Program-made: the position numbers and the translations under genes | Shown here: positions 1 through 10,270 of the stretch, piece after piece | How the letters are laid out: each line of letters begins with the position of its first letter | Position numbering within the stretch: the first letter of the stretch is position 1 | The notes under the pieces: model-generated | Told to the model about the DNA's origin: nothing | Databases searched by the model: none | What the model saw: only the letters and a program-made list of their open reading frames with translations | Assembly: GCA_021613375.1 (NCBI GenBank) | Contig: CM038726.1 | Coordinates: 16,380,841 to 16,444,840, forward strand | Reading direction: 5' to 3' | Source of the DNA: Megaleporinus macrocephalus | Lineage: Eukaryota > Chordata > Actinopteri > Characiformes > Anostomidae | DNA: 64,000 bases

Positions 1-195
1 AGCTGTATTTTATATGACTGTAATGTGAGTTTCAGTTGAAGGGAAGGGATTGAACGGGTGTGACTGAAGGGAAAACAGGAAAGAAAAAAAGAAAACATTG
101 ACATTATGTAACTGCTGTGTATTGGATGAGGACAGTAGAGAGTTGAGAAACTGATTAAGCTGCTGGAGGAATTGTTTATCTACTTCCGTACATTA

Positions 196-1024
<829 letters not shown>

Positions 1025-2084
1025 ACTCTGTAGTTGTCAGGCAGTGATGGCTGAAGCCCTTTTGACCTTCACTCCTTGCCTGTCTAAAAATCCTGTGGGG
1101 TGAATGGTAGAGTAACGGTGCTGTGAAGGGGGCAGAACCCTTTAGCCCCCTCAGAAACTGATGTTACTGCCATTATCATAAGACCCACTATGACAGCCTG
1201 CAGGGTTCATTTTCAGGGTTTTGAGCTCCACGAAGAAGATAAGCCTCTCTCTGAAGTGTCAGAACCACCTAAGTGAGGGGACACTTGTTTCTTGTGACGT
1301 GTGTCTGGACTGCGGTCCATTATTACTGACAAGTAATTGGCCGGTTTAACTTTCTGTACATTTGCTTCCTTTGTTTTCTGAACATCTAATGGAATCTAAT
1401 GGAACCATCTTGTTCCATTAAAGTAGTGATCTTTAATCTCTTTATCGAGCTGTCATTGGTTTTATTTGACTTTAAAAATACTTTGATGTAAAGATTGATT
1501 CATTTATAGTATTATTTAGATTAACGATAACTAGTTCATTTGCATGAAGTTTGGTTAGGTTGTTTAGGTTGAACTGATTAATCGTTTGTTATAGGAAGAT
1601 CTGGGTTTTACCCTGTGATGAACTAATGGAAGTTACAGAAACAGAGTGTTTAATGGTGGATGACAGGCGCCTGTGTTGCTGGCAAGTTCCTGATTATTTA
1701 GTGCACTTTAGGCGTTGCGGTGTGAAATCAAGCAAACCAAATGAAAATTATACAGTGTCACAGAAACGCAAACTCAGGGGACAAAGCAGGCATGGAAACA
1801 GCCTTAGACTAGCCTTCAACTCTGCCGCTCCGTTACTCTACAGAACTAAATAAGCTTCGCAGCGTTCACACTAGGCTCTGCGCCAACTGACTGAGGGGGC
1901 AGTTAAAAATGTAAAACAGTGGGTTAGGCGTTTATTTTCATCCTGCAGAATACATCTATTTCACAGCAGGCGAGAAACTGGTATTATACCCCAGCATCCT
2001 TGCACTTGTGTGATTTGACCCAAAGTAATAGGCTAGAAGTTCTAACAGACAAGAGATCAAATCAACACAATAGGCTCCAATTAG
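1025..2084. other. Unannotated intronic or intergenic DNA
   Basis: No coding signature, RNA gene or clear repeat is visible. The 75-codon frame at 1626-1853 has no recognisable domain and no splice context. Confidence 0.6.
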
Positions 2085-2402
2085 GGTGTAAGACAATATT
2101 GAAATCAAATATCAGGATATTATGTTTAGTGATACTGTATCGATTCTCAAAAACACAGTATTGATACACAGATTCCTGGCAGACAGTTAATCATTGTGTG
2201 TTGTGTTTAAACCTCTAGATGGCAGTGTTGTAATCCATTTTCAGCTCCACTCCAACATTAACAAGCAGCACAAGGGTGCAAGGCTATGGTAAGCATTGGC
2301 AAACCTGTTCATATAGTGGTGTGTTTTAATATATTACAATGTATCACAATATATAGAATCGTGACCGCTGTATCACGATACCAGGTTCTTGCCAATACAC
2401 AG
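2085..2402. mobile_element. Probable non-autonomous DNA transposon (hAT-like MITE)
   Basis: Short inverted-looking ends rich in ATATTG / CAATAT bracket the segment: near 2092 CAATATTGAAATC and near 2335 TACAATGTATCACAATATA. The right end also carries the phrase CGATACCAGGTTCTTGCCAA at about 2377-2396. This resembles small hAT-type elements common in fish, recalled rather than searched. There is no transposase. The borders are approximate. Confidence 0.45.
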
Positions 2403-2679
2403 ATGAATGAATAAATGAATACATGTTCATACATTAGCTTAAAGCAGACCAAGGCCTTGTAGAGAAGAGAAGCACCAGTGGTTTTTGTCATGTTACAGTA
2501 TAGACTCTCTCTCTCTACTGCACAGCAGTGTTACACTACTTGAGTTTGTCTTAAAGGAACAGTGCACCTGTACTGGCCATTACACACTCCTATCAAAATC
2601 CCCAGCCCCTGCAAAATGATGGTCTGTAAATAAAAACTGTAGATTTCTAGGGTTAGGGTTTCTAGGGTTTCTAGGCGTA

Positions 2680-3163
2680 GATTTGCTCTTGACATAGGTG
2701 GGGACATATATGAATCCAGACACATACACACCCCCGAAACCCCCTATAATGGACCCATTTAATTAGTGAACTTGGCTTTAAATGACTTACATGTTTCTTT
2801 GAAAAATAGCTCCTTCTTTTTTGCTGCCATCCTCACTCCCTTTTCACACCCATCAGTCAGCCACGTTACACATCAGCCATGCTGAGTCTTGCACAGTCAG
2901 TCTCATATGACTGGAAAGTTTTCCTTCCAGTTTTGATGCTGCTAGCAACCAAACACAGCTACAGATAGTCAAGTGACAGCAGGGAATCCAGCCAATCACA
3001 CTGGCCGAATGTGTTACGGGGAGAAAAGACTTGTGAAAAAATGTGATTTAACCCTTTCTGCACCACTAGGTTAATTAGATGTTGACAGATCGGGTTTTTC
3101 TTTTTGAGGGGAGAAATTATTGCTGGGGAGAATTCAATAATCACTGGATATTGGTGGGGATAC
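2680..3163 (+). repeat. Dispersed repeat, copy 1 of an inverted pair
   Basis: It shares many aligned blocks with the reverse complement of 8800-9385. Examples are the stretch around AACCCTTTCTGCACCACTAG (about 3051-3070) and the stretch around CAGCCAATCACACTGGCC (about 2989-3006). Both copies carry a GGTGGGGA motif near each end. It is probably a non-autonomous transposon. No protein is encoded. Confidence 0.75.
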
Positions 3164-3537
3164 TGTGATGGTCACTTTAAGTGCCTTAGACTAAGTGCAT
3201 GCGCACTACAGTGTAATGCTTGGACACAAGGGAGAGTAGAGATGCCGACAGGTATGCATGTATAGTGGTTAGCTCCAGGTTGTAGCCTGTACATTCTACC
3301 TACTGATGTTATCCTGGATTGTGATGATGTGGAGTGTGGGTGCTCCCCAGCCCAATAAATGGTCTCCATTGCACCACACCTGCTGTCTCCAGTGTGTTCC
3401 CTCTGGAGGACAGGGCAAGTACCTAACCACCCAGTAGCATCTCTACCCCCAGGAACGTTCGCCCCACTAAGCATCCAGCACAATACGCCACTCCATGCTA
3501 ATTCTACGCCCTTGCTGTTATAACACATTGTTATTAC
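3164..3537 (+). mobile_element. LTR-like block (possible solo LTR)
   Basis: The block starts TGTGATGG and ends AACACA, the TG...CA form expected of an LTR. It contains an AATAAA polyadenylation signal at about 3355, followed by a CT-rich R/U5-like stretch. No target-site duplication is obvious and no internal retroelement genes flank it. It directly abuts the preceding dispersed repeat. Its length of about 370 bp is reasonable for a fish LTR. The call rests on structure only. Confidence 0.4.
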
Positions 3538-4078
3538 AAGTGAGAGGGTGTCAGACTTTCAAAGTCATTTTAGAGTCTTGTGTATAGTTAGCTTAAGAGT
3601 TACTTATATATTATTTTGTCTATGTTATCTAAAACATTGGTTTCCTAATTTTGTAATTGCTTTATTAATACAGTTATATTTAAATAGTGTAGCAGACAGA
3701 CCATGATAACTACAGGCTTCTTGCACTGTAAAAATAATTTGATATCTTAACTTTAAAAAAGATTGAACCTTTAATAGTAAATTAACAAAACAATAACATG
3801 TGGTTTATATTCTAACATGAAGATTGAAGTTCAGTTGACTTACAATTTTAAGGGCAACCAGGTTAATAATGAACATTGAATGATTTTGTACAGCAGTTGT
3901 GCATCTACGCTCCTGACTGGGTCTCGCCTCCTCTTTCATGTGTTGTTTTAAGAAACTGTGATTTCTATGCAGTCCAGAGTAATTTCTATAATCATACCTC
4001 CTTTAACAGAACATAATGACGCTGGAGTGCAGAGGAATGACAGTAATTATGTTGCAGAAGAGACATGGTGCAGTATAT

Positions 4079-4143
<65 letters not shown>

Positions 4144-4854
4144 TCAGAAAGTTTCTTAGCGTCAAACAGAATTATATTGAGTGGTGTTAGCATTTCCATG
4201 TATGCGCTAGTACAATTGTTGTATATCTCAGATTGTTTTTAGCTTAAAAAAATGATTATTTAACTTATTTCTAGACTTGTTTAAAGTGATTTTATTATGC
4301 CAAATTATTTCACCCCATTGGCAGATAAGTTGGCTTGCTTCAAGCAAATTTCCCAAAATTATTATAATTCCCAATATTATTTGCCAATTCAGTGACATAA
4401 TTTGACATGCTAAATAATCTTATATTAGAAATAAGAAGTAATAGAAATTAAACAAGATCCCATATGCTTTTACTTGCCAAGATATCATATTTGTGTTCAA
4501 ACCATTTATGCAGCAGTAATGGTCCACACATGTCGGCTCCATAGACACAATTCTAACTCTCCCCGAATGTGTGGGCTGTTTTGGGCAGGGCTCGAGTCAC
4601 ATTAGTTTGGCCAGAATGAGTGAAATTTATGACCCAGCGTATTGATCTCTTTGGGCAGGACATTGGGCCAGACTGTTTGTTGATCTCTGTTGAGTCCGAT
4701 GTGTACATAAATAACAAAAGGTGCTTTTATGAGCGAGGAGGTAAGTTTACATTCTGATAACCAGAAAAAATCGCTGAGTATCAGCTTTGATTATTGATCA
4801 GCATAATAATTGGTCAACCTCTATTCATAATATTAAAATTGTGGGCAGTAGTGG
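3538..4854. other. Unannotated AT-rich DNA
   Basis: Apart from the microsatellite at 4080-4140 I see no gene, RNA or clear transposon here. Base composition is AT-rich and intron-like. Confidence 0.6.
4080..4140. repeat. (AC)n(AT)n microsatellite
   Basis: A few AC repeats run into about 26 AT repeats. It is open as a Tyr-Ile repeat, which has no coding meaning. Confidence 0.97.
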
Positions 4855-5085
4855 GCTGAAGGTTGGGAATTGTCTTGTGACCAGAAGGTCGCCGGTTCAA
4901 TCCCCTAGACGAAGAGGACACCACTGAAGTGGCACCTAACCCTCAACTGCTGTGGATAGGGCTGACCACCGCTCCGCAAGTGTGCTCATTGCCTCTCTAG
5001 TGTGTCTGTTCACTAGTGTGTGTATATGTGGGTGTTTTTCTGCAGGGATGGGTTAAATGCGGAGGTCAAATTCTACTAAAGCATA
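4855..5085 (+). mobile_element. tRNA-derived SINE, family 1
   Basis: The head contains a perfect pol III B-box (GGTTCAATCCC, near 4892). This is followed by body phrases shared by a common fish SINE: CACCTAACCCTCAACTGCTG, TGTGCTCATTGCCTCTCTAG, and GGGATGGGTTAAATGCGGAG near the 3' end. The A-box region is degraded. The family is recognised from memory as widespread in ostariophysan fishes. Confidence 0.8.
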
Positions 5086-5244
5086 ACTGACTGTCTTGTT
5101 TGAAGGCAACGGTAGTGACAGGCCTTTTAAATGATATTTATTGGTTATTTCTTTACAAATAAATAAAATAAAGTGAAGCCAAGAGTGGCTCACTCCAAAG
5201 AACCCTGTTGGTTAAAGCACCTTCATTGTTGAAGTATTTAAATA

Positions 5245-5552
5245 AATGTGACAATAGACATGGTGGTGCCTCACAGCAAGATCATTCAGGCGAGATTCCC
5301 AATCCAGACTGTTCTGTGTGGAGTGTGTATGTTCTCCCCGTGCTTGAGTGGGTTTCCTCCCACAGTCCACAGTCCAAACACATGCATGTTAGGTTGATTG
5401 GTCACTCTACATTGCCCGTAGGTGTGTTGACAATGCGATGGACTAGCCAACCATCCATGGTGTACCCTGCCTTCGCCTGATGACAATGGGATTGGCTCCA
5501 GCCCTCCAATGACCCTGACTAGCGGGATAAAGATAATGGATGGATGGATGGG
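5245..5552 (+). mobile_element. tRNA-derived SINE-like repeat, family 2, near full length
   Basis: It opens with a degraded tRNA-like head (GGTGCCTCACAGCAAGATCA). It continues through GTTCTCCCCGTGCTTGAGTG, GGTTTCCTCCCACAGTCC and GTGTACCCTGCCTTCGCC, and ends GATAATGGATGGATGGATGG. This is a familiar fish repeat with an ATGG tail. A truncated copy lies at 10054-10270. Confidence 0.85.
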
Positions 5553-6424
5553 TCAATGGACAGTATAACAAACAGTTCATTATTTGTAGTCTTTGCTGAT
5601 AACTTGCAACTACATAAGCAGACAGACCTGTAGATGTAGCTGCAATGCACCAATTAAATGGCTCTCAGCTAGATTGCAGATGGTATATACACACACAAGC
5701 TAAGCACATCAGCTGACACAGAACACATACATACACCTACTATAGCCAATTATCTCTCTACTTTTCTCTGTTCTCTTTGTGTTGCTCTTGTTTTCTCTCA
5801 GTCTATGCATCTTTCTTCCTCTCACATCAAATTAGGCAACTGTCTTCTGGCAGCTCTCTGTAAAGTGAGCTATCCTGTCACACGCACAAGCAAGAAATTA
5901 AGAACAAGACGTAGCAGACTACCATGAGCCATTCCATAAGGGAAGAGAGAAGCAGTGCCGTTTGCCTTTTAAGTCGCGCTTCTCCTCCGCCGGGCAAAAC
6001 CCCCGATTAGATCTACATATCACAATCGATGTTGAAGCTGACTTGGATTTTGCTGAGAGTTGAAAACATCAAAATTTAATCCCTGCCTGTGTTTTCACAT
6101 AAAAAAGGTGTTTCAGTGGGTTTTTAGTCACTGAATTTGCAATAAGTTGCAGAATTCAGGGCAATTTGATCATGAAAAATAGATCAAATCACCAAAGTGT
6201 GAACGGATTGATAGTAAGTAAAAAAATAAATAAATAAAGGTGTCAAACGGGTTTCTTTGGAGAGCTTTCAGTTCCCTGAAGAACCTTTTAAAGAAGCATG
6301 ACAGGGATGCGTAAGGGTGAAGAACCTATTTTACTTACCCACTTACTACGTCCCCCCTCATTGAGGTCTAGCACATACAGTACTCTCTCCAGCTCACTGC
6401 ACTTAAAGCGAGACAATTGATGTG
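5553..6424. other. Unannotated DNA
   Basis: No coding or repeat structure that I can name. Confidence 0.55.
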
Positions 6425-6815
6425 TTTACAGGCATATTCTGTTCAATGTGTTTACTTAAGTAATCAGATATTCACAATTTAGTTTTAGCATTGTTTTAAA
6501 AGGGTTTTGTCAGCATCTTTCAGTTGCTGTGTTATTCCTGCTTGCTCTGTACTTCTTTCTAGTATCGTGCTCTGTTTTTGCACAAGTGCAGACTAAGAAA
6601 TCTGAAAGAAATCGGAGGAACAGTATACATACACTGAGCTATCCGTTTACTAAGCTAAATTGAAGCTCTCATTATCAGATTTCTGGGACTAAATCTGATA
6701 AGACTTAGATAAGAAATCAGATTATGCTGTTTACATGTCTACATGAACAATAAAAAAACTGATTATTCTGAATAAATCTGATTATAATCAGATAATTAAG
6801 CACATGTAAACACGT
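6425..6815 (+). mobile_element. Non-autonomous DNA transposon of the 'TAATCAGATT' family, copy 1
   Basis: The segment runs from a GTGTTTACAGGCATATTC-type start to AATTAAGCACATGTAAACAC near 6798-6817, so its ends look like inverted copies of a TTTACATG-containing terminus. Inside are several ATCAGATT / AATCTGAT motifs, and GAAATCTGAAAGAAATCGGA, which is shared with copies 2 and 3. No protein is encoded. Borders are approximate. Confidence 0.6.
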
Positions 6816-6904
6816 TATTAATTCCAGTCCTGTTAGCCTGTAGTCAGGCATATGCACAGTTAGACCCAGTTCAGGACTAGGTTTCCCGAAAGCATCCTAA
6901 CACA

Positions 6905-7600
6905 AAGATCACTGAATGCATTTACATGCACTTAATTAACCGATTAACTGAAGAAAATCTGATTTTTTCAGTAATCCATTCACTGTTTTTACATGCGTTT
7001 GGGTAATCAGAAACTCAGGATCTACATGAGTCAGGCAGTAATCAGATTTCTGCCTTTAAACTGGCCAATAAACCCACAGGGTAAAACTCAAACTTACAGC
7101 TTTTTTCTAAGAACAAGTCACTTAACCTTGTATTATGAACATACATCATCTAAAAGCTGGAGAATACTCAAATTTAAACATGTAGTTGATTTTAGTTCTA
7201 GCTTGACCGGAAAAGTGTTTTGTTGCCATCTTGCAGTTGCGGATTTAAGAAATCAGAGTAAGGGTACACATGTGCTGACTGAGAAATCTGAAAGAAATCA
7301 GAGTAAAGGTACACATGTTCTGACTGAGAAATCTGAAAGAAATCAGAGTAAGGGTACACATGTGCTGACTGAGAAATCTGAAAGAAATCAGAGTAAGGGT
7401 ACACATGTGCTGACTGAGAAATCTGAAAGAAATCAGAGTAAGGGAACACATGCTGAAAAACCCTTATTACTGAGCTAAAAATCCAGCTCTCTGATGTCAA
7501 GGCTTTAATCTGAGCTAAAAAATTGGAGAATGCTGTTTACATAACAGTCAGCCAACTGTTAAAATGTAATTACGTGTGGTATTATTATTAAGTGCATATA
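6905..7600 (+). mobile_element. 'TAATCAGATT' family, copy 2, with an internal tandem repeat
   Basis: It begins TGCATTTACATGCACTTAAT near 6918 and ends with TTATTAAGTGCATATAAAAA near 7586, which are imperfect inverted termini. The left interior (AAACTCAGGATCTACATGAG, then AATCAGATTTCTGC) matches the element at 53750-54425. The centre has expanded into the 45-bp tandem repeat listed separately. Confidence 0.7.
7250..7455 (+). repeat. 45-bp tandem repeat, about 4.6 copies
   Basis: The landmark AGTAAGGGTACACATGTGCT recurs with small changes at 7257, 7302, 7347, 7392 and 7437, an exact 45-bp period. As 45 is divisible by 3, both strands stay open in a frame (15-residue units), which is a by-product of the period. 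The unit contains the GACTGAGAAATCTGAAAG core that occurs once in sister elements. Confidence 0.97.
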
Positions 7601-7791
7601 AAAATAAAGGCCTTAGTGTTAAACACTAGATCAAGCATCACATTCACATCACATTCACAATTCAAAATGTTTGATTGGCTTCATTAGATCATGTAATAAT
7701 TATGTAAAAAGAATGGTTGTAATTCCTAAACAGCTCATGCAACACGTTGACCTATAAAATCATCTTAAAATGTGTATTTTAAATTCAATAA

Positions 7792-7884
<93 letters not shown>
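7601..7884 (+). mobile_element. Poly(A)-tailed 3' end of a retrotransposed sequence, then (TA)n
   Basis: An AATAAA signal at about 7788 is followed 8 bases later by an uninterrupted A run of about 27 bases (to 7823), which changes directly into about 30 TA repeats (to 7884). A signal, short spacer and long A tract form the genomic trace of an inserted polyadenylated RNA. The upstream body (about 7601-7787) is not recognised. Confidence 0.55.
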
Positions 7885-7886
<2 letters not shown>

Positions 7887-8799
7887 ATAAATGAGCTGTG
7901 TTCTGATTGGCTGCCCTGTACTGTACCTCATTAAAAAGGCTGGCCTTAAATGCGCAGTTAACGCCACTCCTATCTCTTCAAAGTGAATGAATGGGTGGGT
8001 TGAACAGATGTAGTCTAAACAGGGGTTCAAATGTAAATGTGGTCATGACACTGACATAACTGTGATCCATTCAAAGTGAGCTTGTTTTTGTGGCGTGGTG
8101 TATATGGACCGTTTGAACTGGAGAATGATCAATAGGTTTTGAAAAACTCTTTAATTCCAAAAAGCAAGGACAGTTCAATTTACCATTATAGGGATATTTT
8201 TTGGAGGGATTTTTGGAATGATGGCCATTTTTACAAAAGACTTTCATTTGCAGGAAAGTATATGTGGACATAAAGTCTGTATACACTATTTTTTGGAGAT
8301 TATCTTCTTACACTCAGTATGAAGTGATTCTGAAAACAGACAAACATCATCCAAAACTTATTTATTTAATTTATTTATATGACTTTCGTTCAGACAACAG
8401 CGAGTTACACTGTTCATTTGAATGTCAATGCTCTTAAAAGTACATTGCACTTCAGTGGGTCTGTTGCTTTGGTGCCATGGAACGAAGCACACATTCGTGA
8501 GACTATTTACAGCCTACTTTCATTCTGAGTGTTCGTTAAAGTTTTAATTGGTGTCTCACCGACCTAGACTCCCTGGAGTTGTCAGTGGAGCGGAGGATGC
8601 TGGCAGAGTTGCTGTGCATTATAGACAATGTCTCACACCACCACAGTGACACTGTGCTTAAACGTTGAAGCAGTCTTAGAGTCAGATTAATCCAGCCCAA
8701 GTGGCATGAAGAGCAGAACAGAAAATCTTTCTTAACACCTACCAGCAGACTTTACTGTATATCTATCCATCCATCCAAGGGCGCAGAATTAGCATGGAT
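7885..8799. other. Unannotated DNA
   Basis: No gene is visible. A short ATCC-repeat lies at about 8761-8777, possibly the decayed tail of a reversed SINE. The segment at 8560-8760 has a slightly gene-like base composition but contains stops and no domain I recognise. Confidence 0.5.
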
Positions 8800-9385
8800 G
8801 GAAGTGACGTGTACCCACCAATGTCCAGCGATTACCAAATTGTCCCCATCAATAATTTGATCATCTCCAAAGAAAAAAAACAAACAAACCTGTCAATGTC
8901 TCATTAACCTAGTGGTGCAGAAAGAGTTTAATCAAGTTCTCTACCCAAGTCATATGGCCAGTGTGATTGGCTATGCCTTTCCCTGCTGTCACGTGAGACT
9001 CTGTAGCTACGTTTGGTTGTTAGCAGCGTTGTGTGGCTCCTTCACATAAGAGCAGTGGACACTGAGCGGTTGTGTGGTACCAGTAGTTAGAATAGTAGTT
9101 AGAATGTGTAGAATAAAAAATGGCTGAAACAATGTTAAGTCTTTAGATGTAAATTCACTGTTTACTGGTTTGAAACTGGTTGAAACAAGTCTTGTAGTTT
9201 AATTGAGACATTAAGAAAGATAACATTTTTTCAAAGCATGTAGAACAACATATGTAGTATATCAATCCTTTATCAATTAATCATGGAGCAAAGAGAAAAC
9301 AGGACAAAAAAAAGACAACAGAGTGGGTGGAGAGGTAGATTCATAGGTCCCCACCAATGTCAAGAGCAAATCTACCACCCATTAT
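8800..9385 (-). repeat. Dispersed repeat, copy 2 of the inverted pair
   Basis: Its reverse complement aligns block by block with 2680-3163. For instance CATTAACCTAGTGGTGCAGA here pairs with the TCTGCACCACTAGGTTAAT block there. The ends carry TCCCCACCAATGT-type motifs. The two copies lie about 6 kb apart in opposite orientation and are clearly diverged. Confidence 0.75.
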
Positions 9386-9915
9386 AACTGTTCAATGTAG
9401 AAAAAAATGAAAACATATTTAACAAAAACTACACAAAAGCCAACAATTAAATATTATATATTGTTTTGTATTAAGTGTGTCCGTTCTGTCTTTTCTCAGT
9501 CTTTGAATTTGGCTGCATTTTCAGGTTCTCATAATCTTAAATTATTCCAAACAAGCAAGAGCAGAACTTGTATTTCTCATGTCTCTTAAAGATGAAAGTA
9601 TATCTGCATTTTTTAATAATGTTTGGAGCTCCAGTTTTGGAAACTCCTGTTGTTCCACTTACTTTTCTTTGAGTTTTTCTTCTCTTATTCATTTTCCTTT
9701 ATCTAATCTTCTCAGAAATATCTGCTGAAAGATGAATCATTTGTACGGGTGCCTTTTCACACACTTGGGAGGCGTCTGTTGAAGAAAAATAAAAGAGTTC
9801 AGCCCATATTTCTGGTTAAGATGAAGCAAAATGAAGGAGCCATCATGCACTGCATTGCCCTGATGGTCGTGTTAATTGGTCGCTCATCAAGCCTGAACTT
9901 TTTGTTTTGTTTTAG
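9386..9915. other. Presumed intron upstream of the fibrinogen-domain exon
   Basis: No coding signal. The 3' end (about 9896-9915) is T-rich and ends TTTTAG, a good splice acceptor for the exon that begins at 9916. Confidence 0.6.
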
Positions 9916-10012
9916 GTGATTCAGCGTCGAGAGGACGGGTCTGTAAACTTCTTCCGAGAGTGGGATTCTTACCGAGACGGATTTGGCAAGATCACTGGAG
10001 AACACTGGCTTG
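9916..10012 (+). CDS. Internal exon of a fibrinogen-related-domain gene, most like FIBCD1
   Basis: This 97-nt exon is preceded by a T-rich tract ending TTTTAG and followed by a consensus donor, GTAAGT. Read in phase 0 it gives 32 residues and one extra base. They include [17 protein letters not shown] and end TGEHWLG, the N-terminal part of a fibrinogen C-terminal domain just after the conserved Gly-Gly-Trp-Thr. The wording GSVNFFR.WD.YRDGFG..TGEHWLG is closest, from memory, to FIBCD1, a tetrameric type II membrane receptor that binds chitin and acetylated ligands through this domain. Other fibrinogen-domain families fit less well. The next exon should start with two bases completing a glycine codon and then a Leu-Lys-like stretch, but I could not find it. 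The conserved residues and intact splice sites argue for a live exon. The rest of the gene lies outside the window or is not recognisable. Confidence 0.85.
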
Positions 10013-10053
10013 GTAAGTTTGTGTTTACTTTTATATACATACCATCACTAGAG

Positions 10054-10270
10054 TGCAATGGTGACACAGTGAGTAGCGCAGTCGTCTCACAGCAAGAAGA
10101 TCCTGGTTTCGATTCCCTGGCCAAGTGACCATCATCCTGTCTCTGTGGAGCTTGCATGTTCTCCCTTGTATGTGTGGGTTTCCTATGGGTCCTCCTATTT
10201 TTCCACCAGTCCAAAGACTCCAGCACCCCTCACAACCCAGAAGTGGCTTGGATGATGAATGGATGTATAC
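10054..10270 (+). mobile_element. SINE family 2, 3'-shortened copy
   Basis: It has a clear tRNA-like head (GACACAGTGAGTAGCGCAGT), a B-box-like GGTTTCGATTCCC, and body phrases TGGAGCTTGCATGTTCTCCC and CAGTCCAAAGACTCCAGCAC. It ends abruptly in GATGATGAATGGATG. It begins only about 40 bases after the splice donor of the fibrinogen-domain exon. Confidence 0.85.

Noticed and set aside
2640..2675. Telomere-like CTAGGGTTAGGGTTTCTAGG
   Set aside because: Too short and impure for an interstitial telomere. It probably belongs to the neighbouring dispersed repeat.
4880..4905. tRNA gene
   Set aside because: The B-box belongs to a SINE head. No cloverleaf with matching arms can be drawn, and a SINE body follows.
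7785..8030. Minus-strand 81-codon frame with Tyr-Ile repeats
   Set aside because: It is a translation of the (TA)n and poly(A) tract.
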